Origin: Streptomyces cavernae
GTDB taxonomy: Bacteria > Actinomycetota > Actinomycetes > Streptomycetales > Streptomycetaceae
Reading direction: 5' to 3'
Length of the DNA: 64,000 nucleotides
Assembly (NCBI RefSeq): GCF_004023625.1
Contig: NZ_RPDJ01000040.1
Location: 41,887-105,886, forward strand
The translations under genes and the position numbers were made by a program. Position 1 is the stretch's first letter. The number at the start of each line of letters is the position of its first letter. The notes beneath the pieces are model-generated. The model had not been told where the DNA came from, searched no databases, and saw only the letters and a list, made by a program, of their open reading frames with translations. This document shows positions 51,568-59,320 of this stretch, one piece after another.

Positions 51568-52131
51568 ATGACGAGCAGGGCCAGGACCGAGGAGCGGCGG
51601 GCCGAGATTCTGCGTGCGGCGCTGGAGGTGATCGCCGAGCGCGGTTACCGGGGCGCGAGCATGGCTGCGGTGGCCGAGCGCGTGGGGCTGACCCAGCAGG
51701 GACTGCTGCACTACTTCCGCACCAAGGACGCCCTGTTGGTGGCGGTGCTGGAGGAACGCGACCAGTGGGACGCGGTGCCGGACAGCCGGTGGCGGATGGA
51801 CCTGCTGGCCTCGCTGGTCGAGTACAACGCGATGCGACCCGGGATCGTGCAGACCTTCTCGGCGCTGCTCGGGGAGAGCGTCACCGAGGGGCACCCGGCA
51901 CGGGAGTTCTTCACCGAGCGGTACGGGAACGTGCGGGCCAACATGGCGGCGATGCTGCGCCTGGAGTACGGGGAGCGGCTGCCCGGCGGACTGACACCGG
52001 AGCGGGCCGCCCCGCTGCTCGTGGCCGTGATGGACGGACTGCAGTACCAGTGGCTGCTGGATCCGGAGTCGGTGGACATGCCCGGTGCGTTCCGGGACTT
52101 CCTCGCGTTGCTGGGTGAAGCGGGGGCGTAG
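51568..52131 (+). CDS. TetR family regulator, likely controlling the GH3 gene
   Basis: 187 residues. Helix-turn-helix RRAEILRAALEVIAERGYRGASMAAVAERVGLTQQGLLHYFRTKDALL (~residues 11-58). The C-terminal domain shows PGIVQTFSALLGESVTEGHPAREFF, as in sugar-metabolism-linked TetR proteins beside GH3 genes. The ATG at 51568 lies 6 nt after TACGGT and has no ribosome-binding site, so it is leaderless; an ATG at 51550 would overlap that promoter. Divergence from GH3 suggests it represses the glucosidase. Confidence 0.88.
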   Translation: MTSRARTEERRAEILRAALEVIAERGYRGASMAAVAERVGLTQQGLLHYFRTKDALLVAVLEERDQWDAVPDSRWRMDLLASLVEYNAMRPGIVQTFSALLGESVTEGHPAREFFTERYGNVRANMAAMLRLEYGERLPGGLTPERAAPLLVAVMDGLQYQWLLDPESVDMPGAFRDFLALLGEAGA

Positions 52132-52139
52132 GCCGTCGG

Positions 52140-52296
52140 ACCGGCCCTGGAGGCCGGTCATGGGCCGCCCTGGAGGCCGGTCATGGGCCTCGGGGTCCGG
52201 TCACGGGCTGCCCGGGGGTTCGGTCACGCGCTGCCTCGGGGTCCGGTCACAAGCTGCCCAGGGGTTCGGTCATGGGCTGCCCAGGGGTCCGGTCAG
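52140..52296. repeat. 24-25-bp tandem repeat array, about six units
   Basis: Units close to ggggttcggtcatgggctgc with gradual changes follow the tetR stop codon. Translation gives Gly-Pro-Val repeats in every frame and no start/stop logic, so non-coding. Confidence 0.85.
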
Positions 52297-52506
52297 TCGA
52301 GGGACCCGCTCAGTCGGGGGATTGGCTCAGTCCAGGGCATCGACCAGGAACTCCACGCGCGCTCCCCCGTGCACGTCGCTGTGCCGCGGAAGCGGGTGTT
52401 GTCTGCCCATGCCCGCGTCCTTGCCCGCCCTTTCTGTTCCCGGGAGCGATCCGGACCCCGCCACCCTCCGGTCGGCGGGGAACCCCGTCACCCCCGGCCG
52501 CCGCCT

Positions 52507-52563
52507 CCTGTCCGGGACAGGCTCCTGACCAGGCCGGACACGCCTCGGCTGTCCGGGACAGCC
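52507..52563. promoter_or_regulatory. Paired palindromes CTGTCCGGGACAG upstream of the araC-type gene
   Basis: CCTGTCCGGGACAGG (52507-52521) and GGCTGTCCGGGACAGCC (52547-52563) share the 13-bp palindrome CTGTCCGGGACAG. Their centres are 41 bp apart, about four helical turns. They lie ~100-150 bp before the AraC-type start. The rest of the 530-bp spacer 52132-52661 holds the repeats above and no gene. Confidence 0.6.
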
Positions 52564-52661
52564 AAGCGCTCTTGCCCCGGGGACGGTACGGCTCGGAGGC
52601 TCTGTCAGCGATGGCGCGCCAGTCCCGACCGAACCTCCCGCACCAGGAGAGAGGCCCACCC

Positions 52662-53549
52662 TTGTCTCAGACCGAGGCGACACCACGCACGCTGAAGCTG
52701 GGCGCAGTGTCCCTGGCCGCCATTGCCGACCGACCGCACCCGGACCGGCGAGATCAGGTCCCGGCCGCCGTCCCGACGTCCGATCCTCCGCTGTACCGGC
52801 TGGCTCTGCGGCTGCGCGCACCCCAGCGCGACATGCGGCTCTACGACAGTTGCCGGCCGGTGTCCGGAGTGGTCACCACGTGGGGCACCGCCGAACTCAT
52901 CCATGTCCGCTTCCCCAAGGCGCTGCTGCCCCTGCCGCAGGAGCGGATCGGACAGGTGGTCGGCAAGCGGCTGCCCGGCTGGACGGGGGTCGGAGCCCTG
53001 CTGGCGGACTTCGTGATCCGTCTGCACGAAGAGGCCGAGGGGTACCGGCCCTCCGACGCCGCCCGCCTCGGTGGCGTCCTGCTCGACCTGGTGAGTGCCG
53101 TGCTGACCCATGAACTGGAGGCTGCCGGGATCGCGTCTCCCGCACCGCACGAACCGGCCCCCGACTCGCTGATGCCCCGTCTGCGGGCCTTCGTGGAACG
53201 GCATCTGAGCGACCCGGGCCTCTCCCCCGACTCCGTCGCCGCCGCGCACCAGATCTCCACCCGCTACCTGTACAAGCTCTTCCAGGACCACGGCCTGACC
53301 GTGGCCGGCTGGATCCGCCGGCGCCGTCTCGACCACTGCAGACGCGATCTGGCGGATCCCCTCCTGCGCAGCCGCCCCGTCCACGCCGTCGCCGCCCGCT
53401 GGGGCTTCCCCGACGCCGCGCACTTCGGACGGGTCTTCCGCGCCGCGTACGGGGTGCCACCTGGGCAGTACCGGCGGATGGCACTGAGCGGCGGGGGTGC
53501 CGTGCGGGAATCGTCAACGGCTGTGCGAGGACGGTCAACGACTTCCTGA
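52662..53549 (+). CDS. AraC family transcriptional regulator
   Basis: 295 residues from TTG 52662 (ggagagagg upstream); an ATG at 52611 lacks a site. The N-terminal AraC-binding-2-like domain is compact: LYRLALRLRAPQRDMRLYDSCRPVSG looks shorter than usual by roughly 20-30 residues between the RL and LYD strands. The C-terminal AraC helix-turn-helix pair is complete: LSPDSVAAAHQISTRYLYKLFQDHGLTVAGWIRRRRL and AVAARWGFPDAAHFGRVFRAAYGVPPGQYRR. Effector unknown. Two identical palindromes upstream suggest autoregulation. Confidence 0.82.
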   Translation: MSQTEATPRTLKLGAVSLAAIADRPHPDRRDQVPAAVPTSDPPLYRLALRLRAPQRDMRLYDSCRPVSGVVTTWGTAELIHVRFPKALLPLPQERIGQVVGKRLPGWTGVGALLADFVIRLHEEAEGYRPSDAARLGGVLLDLVSAVLTHELEAAGIASPAPHEPAPDSLMPRLRAFVERHLSDPGLSPDSVAAAHQISTRYLYKLFQDHGLTVAGWIRRRRLDHCRRDLADPLLRSRPVHAVAARWGFPDAAHFGRVFRAAYGVPPGQYRRMALSGGGAVRESSTAVRGRSTTS

Positions 53550-53628
53550 ACGGCGTGCCGCATGCTCATATCAACCTCACCGCATACCAGACGAAGTGAG
53601 GCAAACTCCCCACACTGCAAGGAGAGTC

Positions 53629-53922
53629 ATGCGTATACGTCAAGCTGTCGCGATCACCGCGCTGGGGGCGGCCCTCTCGGTCGGGGTCGTGGCCGCACCC
53701 GCCCACGCCGACCCCGCCGGCTGCTGGACCGAGAAGACCAGCCCCTCCTTCGGGCGGGGCGCGTGCAGCGACATGTCCGACGGCGGCAGGTGGCGGCTCG
53801 GCATCAGGTGCACCGACGGAGACTGGAAGTGGTCCGCCTGGAAGCGCACCAGCCAGCCCACCAGCCTGCGCTGCAACAGCGGCCGCATCATCGGCGAGCC
53901 ATGGATCGACACCACCGGCTGA
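53629..53922 (+). CDS. Small secreted four-cysteine protein, unknown function
   Basis: 97 residues. Sec signal peptide (basic MRIRQ, hydrophobic core, AHA cleavage before DPAG at ~28). Mature part of ~70 residues with four Cys (32, 45, 60, 82), many Trp/Gly/Ser, and the motif GRWRLGIRCTDGDWKWSAWKRT. The even number of Cys suggests two disulfides. No family recognised. Good aaggagag site before the ATG at 53629. A short dyad CCTCAC/GTGAGG (53575-53601) lies in its promoter region. Confidence 0.75.
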   Translation: MRIRQAVAITALGAALSVGVVAAPAHADPAGCWTEKTSPSFGRGACSDMSDGGRWRLGIRCTDGDWKWSAWKRTSQPTSLRCNSGRIIGEPWIDTTG

Positions 53923-53987
53923 GTCACTCGACCGCCAGGCCCTGACGCCCCCTTCGAGGAACGGTCGGGCACCCCACTGAGGAACCA

Positions 53988-54040
53988 GGGACGGGGGAAC
54001 GGGGGACGGGGGAACGGGGGAACGGGGGACCGGGGGTTCC
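53988..54040. repeat. cgggggaa simple repeat
   Basis: About six imperfect 8-9-bp units of acgggggaa, G-rich on the plus strand, in the 250-bp gap before the pyroglutamyl-peptidase-like gene. The G runs (five G each) could form a G-quadruplex. Confidence 0.75.
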
Positions 54041-54172
54041 GGCGCACACCGCGCCGGGACCCCCGGACGTGCGCTCGGCGCCACGCTGTTAACTCTGGTC
54101 ACGCCCCATGGCGCAGGTCCATCCAGTCACGCGATACTGCGGCGACACCCCCACGGAAGGACCTCAACTCCC

Positions 54173-55486
54173 GTGTCCCACATACGAATACGCCTCGGCA
54201 CCGCCGGTCTCGCACTGCTCGCCGGGCTGGCGGCGCCACCGGTCGCCGCCGCCGACACCGCCACCACCACCGACACCGTCACCACCGCCGGCAACTCAGT
54301 CGCCGCGCCCACCGTGGAGGAACTGCGGCTCGACCGGGCGGCGCCCCAGGAGATCCTGCGGCGCTCCGGATTCGACGCCGTGGCACCGCGGTTCGCCCGG
54401 GCGCTCGCCGGGGCCCGGTCGTACGCGCAGGCGGAGCACATCGTTCTGCGGCAGGGATCGGGGCTGTGGCGACGGGCGGTGGACCGGGCGCAGGGGCGGG
54501 GACTCGCGGGCGGGGACATCAGCCGGGACGACGACCGGCCGCTGTACTGGGCCCGGCTCGGGATGACGCGTGAAGTACGGTCCTGGCAGCCGGAATTCAA
54601 TCTGTCGGACACACAGCGCGGCAGGCTGCTCGATGAGTTGGAGCGTTCCTCACGCGGGCAGAACGCCATACGGTTTCCCCGGGAAAAGGGGGTCAAGCGG
54701 ATCCTGCTGACCGGGTTCGACCCGTTCACGCTCGACCGGGACGTACGGATATCCAACCCGTCCGGCGCCACCGCGCTCGCCCTCGACGGCACGGTGATCC
54801 GGACCGCGGACGGCCCGGCCCGGATCGAGACGGCCGTCTTCCCGGTCCGCTGGCAGGACTTCACCGGAGGCACCTCCCAGGCATTCGGCTCCGGGGGAGG
54901 CACGGTGGAACGCACGCTTCGGCCGTATCTGCCACGGGTGGACCTGTTCACCACCGTCAGCCAGGGCCGGGTGGGCCGCTTCGACATCGAGCGCACCAAC
55001 GGCGCCTGGCGCGGCGGGTTCCCCGACAACGAGAACATCGGCCGTACCGAGACCATCCCGGTGAGCGACGCGGCCTCGCAGCCGCAGTGGACCACGACCA
55101 CCCTGCCGTTCCAGGCGATCGTGGCGGCGAACACCGGCCGCTTCCCCGTGTACGACAACACGTCGGTGACGGAGATCCCGGCCGGCGGCACCGAGCAGGT
55201 GGTACGGCCGGACGGTCCCACCCCCGGTTCCACGGCCCGGGCGGGCGGCGGCGGAAACTACCTCTCCAACGAGATCGCCTACCGGGCGACGCTGCTGCGC
55301 GACCGGCTGGGCCTGCGCGACCGGCTGCCGGGCGGGCATGTGCACACGCCGGTGCTGCAGTTCGGCGCCGGGAACACGAATCCCGCGACCGGCGCGGTCA
55401 CCGATCCCGAGTTCGTACAGAACCGGCTGGACATCATCGCCCAGGTGCGGGCGATCCTCACGGTGGCCGCCGACGCGACCCGCTGA
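54173..55486 (+). CDS. Secreted pyroglutamyl-peptidase-like (C15) protein with Ser in place of catalytic Cys
   Basis: 437 residues. N-terminal signal peptide (LGTAGLALLAGLAAPPVAAA). After ~165 residues of helical extension the C15 fold begins: ILLTGFDPFTLDRDVRISNPSG. The catalytic Glu is kept (Glu273 in GRFDIERTNG) and the His is kept (His391 in GHVHTPVL). The nucleophile position in GGNYLSNEIAYR is Ser365, where pyrrolidone-carboxylate peptidases have Cys. Either a Ser-nucleophile variant or a non-catalytic binding protein. GTG at 54173 with ggaagga upstream. Ends one base before the convergent EI24 gene. Confidence 0.78.
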   Translation: MSHIRIRLGTAGLALLAGLAAPPVAAADTATTTDTVTTAGNSVAAPTVEELRLDRAAPQEILRRSGFDAVAPRFARALAGARSYAQAEHIVLRQGSGLWRRAVDRAQGRGLAGGDISRDDDRPLYWARLGMTREVRSWQPEFNLSDTQRGRLLDELERSSRGQNAIRFPREKGVKRILLTGFDPFTLDRDVRISNPSGATALALDGTVIRTADGPARIETAVFPVRWQDFTGGTSQAFGSGGGTVERTLRPYLPRVDLFTTVSQGRVGRFDIERTNGAWRGGFPDNENIGRTETIPVSDAASQPQWTTTTLPFQAIVAANTGRFPVYDNTSVTEIPAGGTEQVVRPDGPTPGSTARAGGGGNYLSNEIAYRATLLRDRLGLRDRLPGGHVHTPVLQFGAGNTNPATGAVTDPEFVQNRLDIIAQVRAILTVAADATR

Positions 55487-55487
55487 C

Positions 55488-56315
55488 TCAGGCGGTGGTG
55501 TCGGTCTGGCCGTAGCGGCCGCCACGGCCGTCGCGGTCGCCGTCACCGTCCTCGTCGCCGGGTTCCCGGATCTCCTCGCCGAGCAGGTCGCGGGCCATCA
55601 GCGTGGCGCCCGCGACCGCTCCCGGCATCAGGAAGACGGCGACGAGGGGAATCACGAAGGCAAGCGCGAGCGGGGTGCCGAAGCCCCAGATCAGGGTCTT
55701 GCGGGCACGCAACAGGCCGAGCCGGTCCCGGAGTTCGACACGGCGGCGCTGGAGGGCGACGGCGGTGAGCTCCTCGGTGAGGAAGAAGCCGGTGACGACG
55801 AAGCCGAGCACCGGGATCACGGTCTGCCCGACGAACGGCAGGAAGCCGAGGGCGAAGAGCAGGACAGCCCAGAGCGCCGCCCTGATCACGATCCGGAGGC
55901 TGTCGCGGGCGGAGATCCACAGTTCGCGCCACAGCGGGAGTCCCGACTCGGGGGCGGTGCCGTCCGGTGAGACGTCGCGGTCGACCTTCTCGGACAGGTT
56001 CTCGTAGAAGGGCTGGCCGATCAGCAGCGTCACGGCGGTGAAGGTGATCACCGCGAGCAGCAGGCCGAGGGCGAAGAGCACGGCGGTGAGGAAGCCGCGG
56101 AAGAGGCCGAGCCAGGGGCTGGACCAGTCGTCCGCGAAGGGGGTGGACCAGGTGACGAGGTCCTCGCCCCACAGGGCGAGCGCTACCAGGGCGGCGGCGT
56201 ACAGGACCAGTGTGATCAGGCCCGGGACCAGCCCGAACCCGTACTGCTTGCCGTGCCGGGCCACCCATCGCTGGCCCTTCAGCAGGTAGTTGAAGCCCAC
56301 CCCGAGATCGCGCAT
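55488..56315 (-). CDS. EI24 domain integral membrane protein
   Basis: 275 residues. Starts MRDLGVGFNYLLKGQRWV, then five to six membrane helices, with QPFYENLSEKVDRDV in a cytoplasmic loop, the EI24/CysZ signature. The C-terminus is Asp/Gly/Arg-rich and disordered. Family knowledge: related to CysZ sulfate permeases, but actinobacterial members are uncharacterised. The ATG at 56315 is 7 nt after TAGAGT with no ribosome-binding site (leaderless-like). The frame is open much further upstream, but that part is Pro/Arg junk running into the dispersed element. Confidence 0.82.
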   Translation of the reverse strand: MRDLGVGFNYLLKGQRWVARHGKQYGFGLVPGLITLVLYAAALVALALWGEDLVTWSTPFADDWSSPWLGLFRGFLTAVLFALGLLLAVITFTAVTLLIGQPFYENLSEKVDRDVSPDGTAPESGLPLWRELWISARDSLRIVIRAALWAVLLFALGFLPFVGQTVIPVLGFVVTGFFLTEELTAVALQRRRVELRDRLGLLRARKTLIWGFGTPLALAFVIPLVAVFLMPGAVAGATLMARDLLGEEIREPGDEDGDGDRDGRGGRYGQTDTTA

Positions 56316-56464
56316 GGGCGGAACTCTACCGAGGCCGTCCGCCGAGGATGTCCGGGGCTGTTTCCGGACAGGTCCTGCCACACGCGCGGCGCTCCCCCGG
56401 CCCTTGGCAGGCCGCCCCGGTGCGCGCCGTCCGGGTGACCGCTCAGGGGCCCTTGCACTGTGAT

Positions 56465-56628
56465 GGGTCCTCGCACATGAGCGTCCGATCAGGTCGCGTG
56501 GTCTGGTGCCGTGCATCGCAAGGCGCCGGAGAGCCCTGGATGGGGGTGCCCCCTGCTCGAGCGGAGCCGAGAGCTTGGGGGAGCGGTGCCAGACCACGCG
56601 ACCCGGGCGGGCATCGTGCGAGGACCCC
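56465..56628. mobile_element. Palindromic dispersed element, family A copy 2 (~164 bp)
   Basis: The ends GGGTCCTCGCACATGAGC (left) and GGGGTCCTCGCACGATGC (right, read inward) are inverted, each followed by GGTCGCGTGGTCTGG. Compared with the 40-kb copy, both arms change together (CCTTGC/GCAAGG there, CCTCGC/GCGAGG here). One C/G hairpin core (56539-56583) is inside. A truncated extra left end (ggggcccttgcactgtga) precedes it. The 440-bp spacer 56316-56755 has no gene. Confidence 0.75.
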
Positions 56629-56755
56629 TTAGCCCTTTCCGGTGCTTCCGTGACGGCGGTGCCCGCTTGGTGTGGCCGCGAGGCGCTCTTGTTGCGGGAG
56701 AGTCGAACAGGTACATCTCGCGTACCGATCTCAGGCACTTCCAGCGGAGGTACGC

Positions 56756-59260
56756 GTGCGCCTGCCGAGACCTGTCCTGATCGTCACTCTGGCCGCCACC
56801 GCGGCCCTTCTCACCCCGCACTCCCCCGCCACGGCCGACCCCACGCCGAGGACACCGGTACGGGAGGGCTCCCCGCTCACGGCGGCCGACAGCGCCGCGA
56901 AGTCCCCGGCCGCGGCGGCCCGCAGGGCCCTGACCGCCCCGGTCACCGAGCTCACCGGCGGCCGCGGCTATCCCCGCGAGCAGGTGCTCGCACCCGACCC
57001 GGTCAACCCCGCCGACAAGTCCGTCAAGCTGGGTCTGACGCCGTATCACGCCATCGCGCCGAAGCTGAACGCCTTACAGCGGTTGGGCGACCGGGTCAGC
57101 GTGGAGATCGCGGGCCGTTCGGCCGGCGGTCACCGCCTGTACCTGGTCACCGTCACCGCCCCGGAGTCGGCGGGCGAGGCCCAGGCTCAGGAACGCATGC
57201 GCGAACTCATCGAGGCTGGGCGGGCGGCCGGGAACGCGACGGTCAAGAAGGCCTACAAGACGCCCCTGTTCATCAACAACAACATCCACGGCAACGAGTG
57301 GGAGGGCACGGACGCCGCCCTCGGTCTGATCGAGCGGCTCGCCACGGCGAAGGACGCCACCACCAGGGACCTCCTCGCCCGCCACCGCCTCTACTTCAAC
57401 ATCACCGCGAACCCGGACGGGCGCATCGCCGGCACCCGGGCCAACGCGAACGGCTTCGACCTGAACCGTGACTTCGTCACCGCCTCGCAGCCCGAGGTGC
57501 GCGCGATGCGGCAGATCGCGATCGACAAGCAGCCCGCGGTCATGCTCGACCTGCACGGCTACGTCAACGGCACCCTGATCGAGCCGACGACCCCGCCGCA
57601 CGGCGAGAACTACGAGTACGACCTGTTCCTGAAGAACTCCTACGCCAACGCCCTCGGTATGGAGGCCGCGGTCAACGGACTCGGCTACACACCGGCCAAG
57701 GACGGCGTGCAGCCGGCGCAGATCCCGTTCCGGGACTCGCAGGAGGGCTGGGACGACTGGCCGCCGATCTTCACCCCGCAGTACATGCCGTTCCACGGCG
57801 CGGTCGCCGCGCACACCATCGAGTTCCCGATGCAGGTGAACAACGCGGCCTACGACACGCTGCCGGTGACCGAGCTGAGGCGCCGGTCGGCGATCAACGT
57901 CGCCGTCGCGGGAGCGGCGATGCGGGCGGCCCTCGACTACACGCGCACGCACCGGGCGTCCCTGCTCGCCGACCAGATCGAGGTCTTCCGCCGGGGAGCC
58001 ACGGGCGCACCGCAGGTGCCGGTCTCGCCGGCGACGGTCCCGGGCGTGCCGGGCATCGGCCCGGAGGACGTGTACACCACCGACTTCCCGCGCGCGTATG
58101 TGATCCCGGTGGGCGCCGGCCAGCGCTCGGCGACGGCCGCCGCGCGGCTGGTTGGCCATCTGCTGGCCAATGACGTCCGAGTCACCCGCGCCACCCGTGA
58201 CTTCCGGCTCGCGGGGCGCGCGTACGCCAAGGGCTCGTACGTGGTCGACATGCGCCAGCCCAAGCGGGGACTGGCCAATGTGCTGCTGGCGGACGGGCGT
58301 GACATCAGCGGCAGGGTGTCGACGATGTACGACATCTCGGGCTGGAGCCTGGGCCGGCTGTGGGGCGCGACCGTGACGGACGTGCGCGGCGCATGGCCGG
58401 CGGTCCCGGTCACCCCGGTGCGGTCGGCGGCGAAGGCCGGTTACGTGGCACCGCGCGGCGACCTCCGGCTGCGGCTGGCCGATCCGGGCGAGATCGCGGC
58501 TCTCAACTCCCTGCTCGCCGCGGGGGTTCCGGTACGGCAGGCGGCCGACGGCAGTGCGATCGTGCCGGCCTCGGCGCGGGCGCGGGCGGAGCGGCTGGCG
58601 CGCACCTACGACGTGGTCTTCGACGCCACACAGGCCAAGGGCACCGTCCCGCTGCACCGCACCCGCGTCGCCGCAGCCGTCACCCCCGGCGAGCTCTTCG
58701 CGCTGCGCGAGATGAACTTCGAGGTGGTGCCGGTGTCGACGGCCGTGCTCAACGCGGGCTTCGACTGGTCGAAGGCCGACGTCCTGTTCGTCTCGTCCGG
58801 CCTGGACCGCGCCGCCCTGAACCCGACGGCGCGCGCGGCGCTCGACGCCTTCCTCAAGACCGGGGGACTCGTCGGCCGGGGCACCACGGGCGCGGCGCTC
58901 AGCTCCGCCGCCGGACTGCTCGCCGCCAGGCCCGTGGCGGGCAACCCGGACGCCAACGGCGTGGTGCGCGTGGTGAACTCGGGGCCGGTCACCGCGGGCG
59001 CCCCCGACCACGGATTCGTCTACGCCCCCGTGTGGTTCACGGACCTCGGGCCCGGGGTGCGGGTCGAGCAGTCGTACGCGACGGGCAATCCGCTGGTCGC
59101 CGGGCACTGGCGGGCCCCCGGCGGGCCCTCCGACGCGGCGGGACGGCCCTCGGTGGTCAGTGGCTCGGGCGTGGTGCTGTTCGGAACCGAGCCGCTCTTC
59201 CGGGATCATCCGAAGGGGGAATTCGCGCAGGTGGGGCGGGCGTTGATCACCGTGTCCTGA
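56756..59260 (+). CDS. Secreted M14 zinc carboxypeptidase, large form
   Basis: 834 residues. Signal peptide (RLPRPVLIVTLAATAALLTPHSPATA). The M14 domain covers ~85-400: zinc ligands His178 and Glu181 in NNNIHGNEWEG, substrate-binding NPDG and DLNRDF, and a later His353 in AAHTIEFP carrying HxxE. A long C-terminal extension (~420-834) of beta/alpha character follows, with the DVLFVSSGLDRAAL and ALDAFLKTGGLVGRG segment resembling a class I glutamine-amidotransferase-like fold. Family knowledge: cleaves C-terminal residues from peptides. GTG at 56756 with ggagg 5 nt upstream. Exported to the medium or wall. Confidence 0.88.
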   Translation: MRLPRPVLIVTLAATAALLTPHSPATADPTPRTPVREGSPLTAADSAAKSPAAAARRALTAPVTELTGGRGYPREQVLAPDPVNPADKSVKLGLTPYHAIAPKLNALQRLGDRVSVEIAGRSAGGHRLYLVTVTAPESAGEAQAQERMRELIEAGRAAGNATVKKAYKTPLFINNNIHGNEWEGTDAALGLIERLATAKDATTRDLLARHRLYFNITANPDGRIAGTRANANGFDLNRDFVTASQPEVRAMRQIAIDKQPAVMLDLHGYVNGTLIEPTTPPHGENYEYDLFLKNSYANALGMEAAVNGLGYTPAKDGVQPAQIPFRDSQEGWDDWPPIFTPQYMPFHGAVAAHTIEFPMQVNNAAYDTLPVTELRRRSAINVAVAGAAMRAALDYTRTHRASLLADQIEVFRRGATGAPQVPVSPATVPGVPGIGPEDVYTTDFPRAYVIPVGAGQRSATAAARLVGHLLANDVRVTRATRDFRLAGRAYAKGSYVVDMRQPKRGLANVLLADGRDISGRVSTMYDISGWSLGRLWGATVTDVRGAWPAVPVTPVRSAAKAGYVAPRGDLRLRLADPGEIAALNSLLAAGVPVRQAADGSAIVPASARARAERLARTYDVVFDATQAKGTVPLHRTRVAAAVTPGELFALREMNFEVVPVSTAVLNAGFDWSKADVLFVSSGLDRAALNPTARAALDAFLKTGGLVGRGTTGAALSSAAGLLAARPVAGNPDANGVVRVVNSGPVTAGAPDHGFVYAPVWFTDLGPGVRVEQSYATGNPLVAGHWRAPGGPSDAAGRPSVVSGSGVVLFGTEPLFRDHPKGEFAQVGRALITVS

Positions 59261-59320
59261 AAGTCGGTGGAGCGGGGTGGCGTCGGCCGGGTCCGGCGTC
59301 TTGTCGAGGGAGTGGGGTTG

